This document shows, in pieces, positions 49,538-59,096 of a stretch of 64,000 bases of DNA. The position numbers were made by a program, and so were the translations under genes. Source of the stretch: Actinomycetota bacterium (lineage in GTDB: Bacteria; Actinomycetota; Acidimicrobiia; IMCC26256; PALSA-555); assembly GCA_016870355.1 (NCBI GenBank), contig VGBR01000010.1, forward strand, positions 41,886 through 105,885, written 5' to 3'. Below the pieces are notes generated by a model. That model saw only the letters and a list, made by a program, of their open reading frames with translations, was not told the DNA's origin and ran no database searches. Within the stretch, counting starts at the first letter, position 1. Every line of letters begins with the position of its first letter.

Positions 49538-50212
49538 TCAGACGGCGTAGAGGTTGACGCTGGCGTCGAGTCCGAAGGTCGAGGGGTCAGACCGACCGGT
49601 CGCGGCCAGCGCGAACGCCATCGGGTCGCCCTCGACGCGCTCGCTGCCACCGCCGCTCACGTCGAACTCCGGCACGCCCTCGAGCGCGATCGTCGCCGGG
49701 CCCCACTTCCGCTTGGTGAGCTGGGTCGCGATGTGGGAGGTGGTCGCCCGCAGCCCGTCGTCATGCGGCTCGGACGGCCGGCCGATGGCGGCGCGGATGT
49801 CATCACCGTGCATGAAGAAGTCGAACCACAGCGCCTCTACGCCGTCGCCGAGCGTGCCCTCGTACCCACCGGGCGCGGGTGCGTTCCACGCCACCTCGTC
49901 GAACCCGGGCAGCATCGCCTCGGCCTGGTCGCGCACCTGCGCGCACTCGTCGGCGAGCTCGGCTGGCGAGCGGCCCGCGCGCTCGTCGACCTCGCGCTGA
50001 GTCACCTCCGGCGTGCCGAGACCATCGAGCCGCAGGTTGACGACGTCGGCCATCGAGCCGATCGCGTGACTCGCGACGCCGGCGACGGTCCAGCCCTCAC
50101 AGCGGCTCGGCTTCGCTCAGTCGTCGTCGCTCAGTGAGCGCACCAGCGCTTCGAAGCGAACCATCTCGTCGAGCAAACCGCTGGTGATGTCTTCACGGGA
50201 GAGTGTTGTCAT
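49538..50212 (-). pseudogene. Mycothiol-dependent maleylpyruvate isomerase-like (DinB-type) protein with internal in-frame TGA at 50117-50119
   Basis: Continuous minus frame MTTLSREDITSGLLDEMVRFEALVRSLSDDD[TGA]AKPSRCEGWTVAGVASHAIGSMADVVNLRLDG...NLYAV; expected W in the (D)DW-A-x-P-x-x-CEGWTV motif. Confidence 0.7.
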
Positions 50213-50249
50213 GCCGACGATCCTGCGGGCCCGATTCCCTCGCGTCAAC

Positions 50250-50265
50250 GGTGACGTGTGTCACA
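50250..50265. promoter_or_regulatory. CRP/FNR-like dyad GGTGA-N6-TCACA
   Basis: ggtgacgtgtgtcaca, 38 nt upstream of the 50212 start codon. Confidence 0.4.
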
Positions 50266-50273
50266 CGGGGTCG

Positions 50274-50930
50274 TCAGAGCTCGTACACGAAGTCCGTGGG
50301 CGTCGGCTCGACCTTCTGACCAGCGAGGCACACGTTGAGGTAGGCCTCGCCCGTGGCGAGGTCGGGCTCGGCGCGTGACATCAACCGGGTCGGGAACTCG
50401 TAGCCGACCTTCGTTACGCGAAAGCCCATCTGCGTGCCGAAGAGCCCCGCGAGCGATTCCTTCGTGTAGCGGAAGTAGTCGAACGGGTGCGCATGGAGCG
50501 GGTACGACTGGTGCGTCTGCACGTAGAGCGCGCCACCCACCTTCAACGTCTTGAGGACCTCGTGCGCGGCGCGGTGTGGGTACTTGAAGTGCTCGAACGT
50601 CGAGCAGGAGATGATTGCGTCGAACGCTTCGACGCCGTGCGTCGCGGAGAGCGCGTGCACGTCGGCAACCACATCGACATCGGGGCCCGCCTGGATGTCG
50701 GTGCCGACGTACTCGGAGGCGTTCGGCACCCACGAGTCGTGGCGCGTCGACCGCGTCGCGTGCGATCGGTGCACGCCGAGCTCCAGCACGCGCGGGCCGT
50801 TCATCGCTCGGCACAGCAAGTCGAACTCGAGGAGCACGAGGTTCATCGTGCGTTCGCTCGGCATGCCATTGGTGGCGATGCGCGACACCGCTCGGCGCGT
50901 CAGGGTGCGTGCTGCGTGCCAGGGGTTCAC
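50274..50930 (-). CDS. SAM-dependent methyltransferase
   Basis: RVLELGVHRS...YVGTDIQAGPDVDVVADVHAL...FDAIISCSTFEHFKYPHRAAHEVLKTLKVGGALYVQTHQ. Confidence 0.8.
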   Translation of the reverse strand: MNPWHAARTLTRRAVSRIATNGMPSERTMNLVLLEFDLLCRAMNGPRVLELGVHRSHATRSTRHDSWVPNASEYVGTDIQAGPDVDVVADVHALSATHGVEAFDAIISCSTFEHFKYPHRAAHEVLKTLKVGGALYVQTHQSYPLHAHPFDYFRYTKESLAGLFGTQMGFRVTKVGYEFPTRLMSRAEPDLATGEAYLNVCLAGQKVEPTPTDFVYEL

Positions 50931-51772
50931 GAAGGGCCGGGAACGTCGACGGCGATCGTCTCCACCTTGGCGCCACGGGCGGCGCGGGACTTGTCGGGTT
51001 CGCCGAGCGTGGGTGACGTGCAGCAGAACAGGATGTCGCCGCCGATGGCGCACGCGATCGCGTGGCGACCGGGCACCTCGACGACGGCCGTGACCTTGCC
51101 ACCCTCTCGCACCCGGGTGAACCGGTCGCTCGCCGGGCCTGCCGCCCACACCTGGTCCTGCGCGTCGATGCAGATCCCGTCGGGGTAGTCGGTCTCGGGG
51201 AGCTCGGCCCACACGCGCCCGTGGGTGAGCGTGCCGTCGTCGGCGAGGTCGAAGCCGAGCAGGCGGCGCTTCACGCTCTCCGCGACGACGAGGGTGCCGC
51301 CGTCGGCCGTGATCACCATGCCGTTGGCCATGAACAACCCGTCGGCTGCTTCGTGCACGGAACCGTCAGGGTCGACGCGCAGCAGCGGGGCGGCGCGCAT
51401 CTTCTCGCCACCGTGGTGGTCGTATCCGAACTGACTCACGAACGCGTGCCCGTGACGGTCCACGACCATGTCGTTGATCTCGTGCGACGCGAGCGACGAG
51501 CAGTCGGCGTGCTCGACCGCGCCGCCGTCTTCGAGTCGAAGGATCCGCTGGTCGTCCATCGACACGATGAGCATCTGACCGTCGGGCAACCAACCCAGGC
51601 CCGAGGGCGGTCCGTCCAGCGCAACGACGACTTCGCTGGATCCGTCCATCGCCACGCGCAGCACCTCGTGCGCGTGCATGTCGCTCACGAGCAACGCGCC
51701 GTCCCGCCACCGCGGCCCCTCGAGAAACGCCCGCCCCTCAAGCAGAGTCGTCATCTCAACCACGTCCGGCAT
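50927..51772 (-). CDS. SMP-30/gluconolactonase-like protein
   Basis: LEGPRWRDGALLVSDMHAHEVLRV...ASHEINDMVVDRHGHAFVSQFGYD...PDGICIDAQDQVWAA. Confidence 0.87.
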   Translation of the reverse strand: MPDVVEMTTLLEGRAFLEGPRWRDGALLVSDMHAHEVLRVAMDGSSEVVVALDGPPSGLGWLPDGQMLIVSMDDQRILRLEDGGAVEHADCSSLASHEINDMVVDRHGHAFVSQFGYDHHGGEKMRAAPLLRVDPDGSVHEAADGLFMANGMVITADGGTLVVAESVKRRLLGFDLADDGTLTHGRVWAELPETDYPDGICIDAQDQVWAAGPASDRFTRVREGGKVTAVVEVPGRHAIACAIGGDILFCCTSPTLGEPDKSRAARGAKVETIAVDVPGPS

Positions 51773-51785
51773 TGTGCTCCAACCC

Positions 51786-51840
51786 CGGATTTTCGGCACG
51801 TTGAACCCAACTCTGTGTCGTTCAGCGTGCCCAAAAACCC
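51786..51840. repeat. Repeat family A copy 2
   Basis: TTTTCGGCACGTTGAACCCAACTCTGTGTCGTTCAGCGTGCCCAAAA; same orientation and loop as copies 1 and 3. Confidence 0.85.
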
Positions 51841-51856
51841 TTGCCGAGGAGGTGCG

Positions 51857-52786
51857 ATGGACCGCCGAACGGTGGGGACCGTTGCAGCAACACAGCACGC
51901 AGTGATCACGTTCGATCAGCTCTTGGAGCTGGGGATGCCCCCTCACCATGCCCAGCGATTCATCGATGAAGGCTTCCTCGAGCGCGTTCATGCCGGCGTC
52001 TTCAAAGTTCGCGGCGCGCCGTGGACGTACGAGCAGCGGCTGGTCGCAGCATGCCTAGCGATCGGACCCGAAGCCGCGGCGTCGCATCGAGCGGCGGCGA
52101 CCGTGCATCACGTGCTGCGCTACAAGGAGCCGCCTGTCGAGGTCACGACCACGCGGCTTCGCTCTCCAGAGCTCGAGGGCGTGACGGTCCATCGGCTGTC
52201 TGACCTGGACGAGCGTTGGGTCACCGTCGTGAACGGCGTTCGGGTGACGACCGTTGCAAGAACACTCGTCGATCTTGGGGCGGTTGCGGCACTTTCGACG
52301 GTTGAGGCTGCGCTCGACCGTGCCGCTGGAGTGAAGCTCATCACCTATCGAGGTGTTCGTGATGCCATGATCGCGGTAGCCCGCCAGGGGCGTCGAGGCG
52401 TCGGCAAGATCCGTCGTCTGCTTGATGCCCGCATTGGCGAAGTCATCCCGGCTGGCGTTCTGAACGCCCGTATGCAGTCCCTCCTTCGACAGGCGGGATT
52501 GCCACGGCTCGAGGTCGAGTACGTCGTGCGCGACGCGCACGGCGGTTTTCTCGCCGTCGTTGACTTCGCCTCGCCCGAGCATCTGCTCGCCCTCGAAGTC
52601 GATGGTTACGAGTTCCACTCCGCGCCGAAGGCATTGCACGACCGGAACGTTCGCGATCGTCTCCTCGCTGACGACGGTTGGCTCACGTTGCACTTCGACT
52701 GGCACGAACTGGACCGCCAAGATCCTCGCGTCGCCGACCAGATCCGTCGCCAGCTTCGGCACCGCGCAGGCTTTTCGGCACGTTGA
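51857..52786 (+). CDS. AbiEi-like antitoxin N-domain plus DUF559 (Vsr/PD-(D/E)xK-like nuclease fold) protein
   Basis: ITFDQLLELGMPPHHAQRFIDEGFLERVHAGVFKV; ASHRAAATVHHV; C-term GGFLAVVDFASPEHLLALEVDGYEFHSAPKALHDRNVRDRLLADDGWLTLHFDWHEL. Confidence 0.8.
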   Translation: MDRRTVGTVAATQHAVITFDQLLELGMPPHHAQRFIDEGFLERVHAGVFKVRGAPWTYEQRLVAACLAIGPEAAASHRAAATVHHVLRYKEPPVEVTTTRLRSPELEGVTVHRLSDLDERWVTVVNGVRVTTVARTLVDLGAVAALSTVEAALDRAAGVKLITYRGVRDAMIAVARQGRRGVGKIRRLLDARIGEVIPAGVLNARMQSLLRQAGLPRLEVEYVVRDAHGGFLAVVDFASPEHLLALEVDGYEFHSAPKALHDRNVRDRLLADDGWLTLHFDWHELDRQDPRVADQIRRQLRHRAGFSAR

Positions 52787-52822
52787 ACCCAACTATGTGT
52801 TGTTCAGCGTGCCGAAAACCCG
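52769..52822. repeat. Repeat family A copy 3, contributes the stop codon of the DUF559 gene
   Basis: TTTTCGGCACGTTGAACCCAACTATGTGTTGTTCAGCGTGCCGAAAA; TGA at 52784-52786 lies in left arm. Confidence 0.85.
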
Positions 52823-52831
52823 CCTTGGGGG

Positions 52832-53732
52832 TCAGATCGGGTTCGAGGAGAGGATTTGCTCGCCGTCGGTGCCGCCGTCGACATAGACGGCGTCGCCTTC
52901 GTGCACGAGGTCATGGAAGTACTCGGAGATGTGCATCGGGATGCGCGCACACCCATGTGATGCTGGCTCGGGCGGCACGTCCGCGTAGCCGTGGATGGCT
53001 CGCCCCTTGAAGAAGTAGTAGGGGTTGTACAGCTCACCGAGGTCGCCGGGCTGCCAGCCGTCGTAGAAGAAGTAGTACGCGTACCGGCCGTTCGGTGTCG
53101 TGGCCACCTCACAGATCCGCTGCGTCGGCGCTCGCTTCGGGGTGATGTAACAGAACTGCTCGCCGCTGGCCGTCGACGTCGTGGTGATGAGCCGCACTTG
53201 GTAGTTCTCGTAGAGCGTGATGACCTGCTTGGTCACATCGATCTCGGTGCGGTTCGGCTCGGCGGCCGGATGCAGCGGCACCGGGTACTGGAACGTCTCG
53301 AGGAACGTCGCTTCGGCCGGGTTGAGCCTGCCCACCCGGGGCAAGCCGGCGATCTTCTCGACGGCGTGCAGCGCGTAGACCGTCGACTGGTCGATGGTCC
53401 CGTCGATGAGGCCGGGGTCGAAGTGCAGCTGGAGCAGCCGGTTCTCGTACTCGGCGATCCGCGGGTCCGAATCGCCGAGGCCGAAGCCGGTGAGCGGGAC
53501 CGTCGACAGGTCGACGGCCGGCTCGTGGCGGATCGTGCCGGGGACCGTCGTGGTCGTGGTTGGGGGCACCGTGGTGGTGGTCGTGGGTGCCGTCGTGCTG
53601 GTGGTCCCCGTGGCGGCCTGCTCACCGTCGTCATCGCGCAGGACAGCACCGGCCATCACGACCCCGGCGATGACGCCGAAGGCGGCAACGAGGCTCACGA
53701 GCACGCGCACGGGAAAGAGCTTCTGCACCACG
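52832..53732 (-). CDS. L,D-transpeptidase with peptidoglycan-binding-like domain
   Basis: TM anchor, T/P-rich linker, PRIAEYENRLLQLHFDPGLIDGTIDQSTVYALHAVEKIAGLPRVGRLNP, GRAIHGYADVPPEPASHGCARIPMHISEYFHDLVHEGDAVYV (SHGCxR). Confidence 0.9.
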
Positions 53733-53835
53733 GGTCGGCGATGGTACCGGCGTTGCGGGAGTAAGTGGAACCGGCCGCGATCGTCAGGACCACCGAGTGC
53801 CAAGGCGGGCACTGGTGGGAGACAATGCATCCGGG

Positions 53836-55344
53836 ATGGACGACGACGCCCGAGCTGCCGAACGACTCGAGGACGCAGCGCTGGTCGAACGAGCGCGCGC
53901 TGATGATCCCGACGCGTTCGGAAAGCTCTACGACCGGTGGTTCGATCGCGTCCACGATCTGGCGTTCAGGGTCACCGGGGAGTCCGCCGCCGCGGCCGAT
54001 GTGGCCCAGGACTCGTTCCTCTCGGCGTGGAACCACCTTTCGAAGCTCCAGGACCCGGCCGCCTTCGGCGGGTGGCTCCTGCGCATCACCCGCAACGCCG
54101 CCCTCGACCGACGCCGTCGGGAGCAGCGCACCAGCCCGTACGACGCGGACTCGATGGCCATGATCGAGGCGTCGGGCCCGTCACCCGCGAGTGCGCCAGT
54201 GGGTTTCCGGATCGAGGACCGCGCTCGGGCGTTCGATGCCCCCGAGCAAGCCGCCGAGGACGGCGATCTCGCCGCGCTCGTGTGGGAGTCGGCCGCCGCC
54301 TTGGGCGAGCGCGACGCCGAGCTCCTCGACCTGAGCCTTCGCCATGGGCTGACGCCGGCCGAGGTCGGCGAGATCGTGGGACTGAACCGCAACGCTGCGA
54401 ACCAGGCCGTCCACCGCGTGCGCAGCCGGCTGAAGGCCGCGATCGAGGCGCGGGTGCTCTGGCGCAGCGGCGAGCCGGTCTGCGAGGGGCTCGCCGGCGC
54501 GCTCGCCACGGCTGGGGTCACACGCTTCGGTCCCGACGCGGTGCGCGTGATCGGTGGGCACGCCGACAAGTGCGCGGCGTGCCAGGAGCAGCGCGAGACC
54601 CGACTCGAGCCCAGTGCACTGTTCGGCGCGATCCCGTTCATCGTCGTGCCGCTGGTGCTCAAGATGAAGGTCGCGCACGCGCTCTCGGAGTCGGGCGTGC
54701 CGATGGACGGGTCGGCCGCCGCGGCCGCCGACGCCGACGGTCGCGGGCTGCGCCGGAAGCACCGACGCGGCCGCCGAGTGGCCGTGGTCGGTGGAGTGCT
54801 CGTGGTGGCGTTCGTGGTCGTCGGCGTGGCCGCCGAGGACCTCGACGAGCTGCCGACGTTGGAGACGGCTGCGGCCAAGAAGTCGCCGGTGACGACCACC
54901 TCGCCATCGCCGGTGAGCACGACGATCCCACCGGCGGTCACCGTCACCACCCAGGAGCAAGGCGACGGTCCCGGCGCGTTCGTGCCGCCTCCAACCGCAC
55001 CCTCGACACCGCCGTCCGCACCCACCGCGACCGCTTCGATCTCCGTGAGCCCGGGATCGGTCGCCGGGTCCTACGGCTGGCCGGGCGGCGCGCCTCGGGT
55101 GGTGTGGAGCACCTCGGGCGGAGCCTCGGTGTCGGTCACGTGGAGCGGACCCGCGGGTACGCATTCCGCGGGCATCCCCTCCACTGCCGCGACCGGCAAC
55201 GTGGGGGTGTGTCCGGGTCTGATCACCGGCGCGCCGACGCAGACCTGCCGGCCCCGGCCTGGCACGCACACCTACACGGTCACGGTGCGCGACGCGAGCG
55301 GCAACATCGCCGTGCAGCGGAGCGCAACGCTCACCGCCAGCTGA
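53836..55344 (+). CDS. ECF sigma factor fused to a TM helix and extracytoplasmic Ig/PKD-like domain
   Basis: YDRWFDRVHDLAFRVTGESAAAADVAQDSFLSAWNHL and LTPAEVGEIVGLNRNAANQAVHRVRSRL; GGHADKCAACQEQRE zinc-finger-like; VAVVGGVLVVAFVVVGVA TM; TATASISVSPGSVAGSYGWPGGAPRVVWSTSGGASVSVTW...HTYTVTVRDASGN. Confidence 0.82.
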   Translation: MDDDARAAERLEDAALVERARADDPDAFGKLYDRWFDRVHDLAFRVTGESAAAADVAQDSFLSAWNHLSKLQDPAAFGGWLLRITRNAALDRRRREQRTSPYDADSMAMIEASGPSPASAPVGFRIEDRARAFDAPEQAAEDGDLAALVWESAAALGERDAELLDLSLRHGLTPAEVGEIVGLNRNAANQAVHRVRSRLKAAIEARVLWRSGEPVCEGLAGALATAGVTRFGPDAVRVIGGHADKCAACQEQRETRLEPSALFGAIPFIVVPLVLKMKVAHALSESGVPMDGSAAAAADADGRGLRRKHRRGRRVAVVGGVLVVAFVVVGVAAEDLDELPTLETAAAKKSPVTTTSPSPVSTTIPPAVTVTTQEQGDGPGAFVPPPTAPSTPPSAPTATASISVSPGSVAGSYGWPGGAPRVVWSTSGGASVSVTWSGPAGTHSAGIPSTAATGNVGVCPGLITGAPTQTCRPRPGTHTYTVTVRDASGNIAVQRSATLTAS

Positions 55345-55378
55345 CGACGCCCCGTCAGGGCGCCAGCACTACCAAGCG

Positions 55379-55440
55379 CCTCCATTGGTTGCCGTCGGCG
55401 AGCGACGGCGCCTGGCTCCGCCGGTTGGCAAAGCCGCCGG
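55379..55440 (-). repeat. Repeat family C copy 5 (left arm of inverted pair)
   Basis: ctccattggttgccgtcggcgagcgacggcgcctggctccgccggttggcaaagccgccgg, inverted relative to 55671-55731. Confidence 0.75.
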
Positions 55441-55593
55441 CTACGCCCTCGAGCGGGCTTCCTCGTCGGCGGCAAGCAGCATGAGGCGCAGGTCGAGAAG
55501 GAGGTCGACGATCTCCGAGGCAGCCACGAGGTCGCGGCCGCGGTACTGCTCGAGCGCCTCGTCGATCCGGCTGGTGAGCTCCTGCTCGTCCAT
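55441..55593 (-). CDS. 50-aa acidic helical hypothetical protein between inverted repeats
   Basis: MDEQELTSRIDEALEQYRGRDLVAASEIVDLLLDLRLMLLAADEEARSRA. Confidence 0.5.
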   Translation of the reverse strand: MDEQELTSRIDEALEQYRGRDLVAASEIVDLLLDLRLMLLAADEEARSRA

Positions 55594-55670
55594 GCAGCTC
55601 GCCTCCTCTGGTTCCTCTGTGTGCAACGTAGCCGGTGCGGATGTGATTCCCGTGGCAGGTTTGCGCGTCA

Positions 55671-55731
55671 ACGGCGGCTTGCCGACCTTTGGAGCCAGGA
55701 GCCGTCGCCTGCCGACGGCGACCAATGGAAG
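55671..55731 (+). repeat. Repeat family C copy 6 (right arm of inverted pair)
   Basis: acggcggcttgccgacctttggagccaggagccgtcgcctgccgacggcgaccaatggaag. Confidence 0.75.
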
Positions 55732-55753
55732 TGAACCCTCGTGCCAAGGGTGC

Positions 55754-56239
55754 CTACGCGCCCGCCTCGTCGAAGCCCTGGAGCAGCGTGTACCAGGCGA
55801 GCGTGGCGCACTTGATCCGCACCGGGAACTTCACGACACCCTGGAGCGCCGCGAGGTCGCCCAGGCGCACGTCGTCAGCGGCGCTGCCGTCACCGTTGCC
55901 GGTGGCGCTGTCGGGTGTGCCCTCGAGGTGGGTCTCGTGCGTGTGCATCAGCGCCAGGAAGGCGTCGATGATGCGCCGCGCCTCACTGACGGACCTGCCC
56001 TTCACCGCCGCGCTCATCATCGATGTCGACGCCTGGCTGATCGAGCATCCCTGACCGGCGGTGCGCACGTCGGTCACGACGCCGTCGTCGAGCTCGAGAT
56101 AGAGGATGACCTCGTCGCCGCACAGCGGGTTGAAGCCCTCGACCCTGTGCGCGGGCGGCACGGGCAGCTCGCCGCGGTTTCGCGGCGCGCGGTAGTGGTC
56201 GAGGATGATCTCGCGGTAGAGGTCTTCGAGTCCAGGCAT
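55754..56239 (-). CDS. sufU: SufU/NifU-like Fe-S scaffold or sulfurtransferase
   Basis: YREIILDHYRAPRNRGEL...GFNPLCGDEVILYLELDDGVVTDVRTAGQGCSISQASTSMM...CATLAWYTLLQG. Confidence 0.93.
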   Translation of the reverse strand: MPGLEDLYREIILDHYRAPRNRGELPVPPAHRVEGFNPLCGDEVILYLELDDGVVTDVRTAGQGCSISQASTSMMSAAVKGRSVSEARRIIDAFLALMHTHETHLEGTPDSATGNGDGSAADDVRLGDLAALQGVVKFPVRIKCATLAWYTLLQGFDEAGA

Positions 56240-56241
56240 GG

Positions 56242-57479
56242 CTAGATCGCGAAGAACTGCTCGGCCTTGGACAGCGCCTCGACGAGCGCATCGACGTCAG
56301 CCTCGTCGTTGTAGACGTAGAGCGATGCCCGCACGGTCGCCGGCACCTCGAGCACGCGCATCAGCGGCTTCGCGCAGTGGTGGGACGCCCGCACGCACAC
56401 CCCTTCCTCGTCGACGACCTGGGCCACGTCGTGGGCGTGGATGCCCTCGAGCACCATCGAGATGGTGCCACCCCGGACCTCGATGTCGCGCGGACCGTCG
56501 ATGCGGAGGCGGTCGCCGAAGCGGTCCGTGAGGCGATCGAGCGCGTACTTGGTGAGCGACTTCTCGTGGGCCCGCACTGCGTCGAGTCCGAGCGCGCTGA
56601 GGTAGTCGACGGCCGCGCCCAACCCGATCGCCTCGGCGATGGGCATCGTGCCGGCCTCGAACTTCCACGGCACCTCGTTGGGGAGGAACCCCTCTTTGGT
56701 GACCTCACGGATCATCTCGCCGCCCCCGAGGAACGGCGGCATCTCCTCGAGCAGCTCGGGCCGGGCCCACAGGCCACCGATGCCGCTCGGACCGAGCATC
56801 TTGTGCGCGGTGAAGCCGACGAAGTCGGCGTCCCACGCCTGCACGTCGACGGGGAAGTGGGGGACCGCCTGCGCGCCGTCGACGAGCACCCGCGCGCCCG
56901 CGGCGTGCGCGGCGTCGGCGAGCTGCCGCAGGTCGTTGATGGTCCCGAGCACGTTGGACGCCGCGGTGACCGCGAGCAGCTTGGCTCCGTCGAGGAGGTC
57001 GTCGAGCTTCGTCGTGTCGAGCTGGTAGTCGGGAGTGAGGGGGATCCACCGGAGCTCGACGCCGCGCTCGGCTGCGAGGATGTGCCACGGCACGACGTTG
57101 GCGTGGTGCTCCATCTCGGTGACGACGATGGCATCGCCGGCGCGGAGGTTGGCGCGAGCCCACGAGTACGCCACGAGGTTGATCGCCTCGGTGATGTTCT
57201 TCGTGAACACGATCTCCTTGGCGCTCGCCGCGCCGAGCAGCTTCGCGACCTTGCCACGCGCCGCTTCGTAGGCAGCGGTCGTCTCCTCTGCGATCGTGTA
57301 CACGCCGCGATGCACGTTGGCGTACGACTCGCGGTACACGCGGTCCATCGCGTCGAGCACCTGGATCGGCTTCTGCGACGACGACGCGGAGTCGAGGTAC
57401 ACGAGCCGCTTGCCGTGCACCTGTCGCTTGAGGATGGGGAAGTCGGCCTGGATGCGCGCGACGTCCAATGTCGCCGCGC

Positions 57480-57483
<4 letters not shown>
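56242..57483 (-). CDS. sufS: Cysteine desulfurase SufS
   Basis: VYLDSASSSQKPIQVLDAMDRVYRESYANVHRGVYTIAEETT...VGFTAHKMLGPSGIGGLW...GVCVRASHHCAKPLM. Confidence 0.95.
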
Positions 57484-58241
<758 letters not shown>

Positions 58242-58273
58242 CTGCTGCACTCCATCGGCCGAGTGTATTCTCC

Positions 58274-58293
58274 CTATCCGCGTAGTGGAAACC
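58274..58293 (+). promoter_or_regulatory. Shared motif CTATCYGCGTAGTGGAAAYC between sufC2 and divergent methyltransferase gene
   Basis: ctatccgcgtagtggaaacc; 18/20 identical to 45379-45398. Confidence 0.55.
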
Positions 58294-58314
58294 TCTGGGA
58301 GTACCGTCCGAGCA

Positions 58315-59096
58315 TGGTCGATCGCCAGCACCGTGCTGCCTGGGACGACTGGGGCACGGTCGACCCGTTCTGGGCCGTGCTCACTCACCCCGACGCCCGC
58401 CACGGTCGCTGGGACCACGATGCGTTCTTCGCGACGGGCGTCGACATGGTGGCGACGATGCTCGAGCACACTGGGTGCTGGGGCCGGCCGGGGCATCGGC
58501 GCACGGCACTCGACTTCGGTTGCGGGCTCGGACGGATCACCCGCGCGCTCGCGCCGCACTTCGAGCGCACCATCGGACTCGATGTGGCGTCGACGATGAT
58601 CGACGAGGCGCGCCGGCTCGACGCCGGTCCCGACGCGTCGGACGCGGAGTTCGTCGTGCACGACGCCGACGACCTGCGTGCGTTCGAGACCGGATCGATC
58701 GACTTCGTGTCGTGCCTGCTCGTGCTGCAACACCTGCCGACGCGCGCCGGCATCGAGACCTACCTGCGGGAGTTCGTGCGCGTACTCGCGCCGAGTGGGG
58801 TGGCAGCCGTGCAGCTGCCGGTGCACGTGCCGCAGGCTGCGCCTCGCACGACGCTTCGTCAGAAGCTCCGGCTACGGACGCGCGCCGGCCGCTTCTTCCG
58901 TGCGCTCCGTGTGAGCCCGCGGCTCCTGTACAAGTGGTTCGGGTGGCAACCGGAGATGCGCATGCAGGGCATCCCCTACGAGGAGACCGTCGCGGTGATC
59001 GAGAGCGCGGGGGGCAGCGTGCTGGATGTCAGCGACGAGAGCACCGACCCCGGCGGTGTCGTCAGCCGCGTCTACTTCGTGGTCCCGCCTGCCTGA
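58315..59096 (+). CDS. Class I SAM-dependent methyltransferase
   Basis: RTALDFGCGLGRITRALAPHFERTIGLDVASTMIDEARRL...IDFVSCLLVLQHLP. Confidence 0.88.

Noticed and set aside
50117-50119. UGA reassigned to Trp or Sec
   Set aside because: Many other genes here end at TGA as a true stop, no SECIS-like evidence, and Trp rather than Cys/Sec is expected; mutation, error or readthrough is more likely than code change.
51857-52786. Complete AbiE toxin-antitoxin system
   Set aside because: Only an AbiEi-like N-terminal domain fused to DUF559 is present; no AbiEii nucleotidyltransferase toxin gene is adjacent.
53530-53620. Thr/Pro-coding microsatellite-like tract in the L,D-transpeptidase
   Set aside because: Typical cell-wall-spanning linker; no evidence of variability.
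53937-55484. 515-aa plus ORF overlapping the ECF fusion gene in another frame
   Set aside because: Arg/Gly-rich out-of-frame translation of a strongly supported sigma-factor gene.
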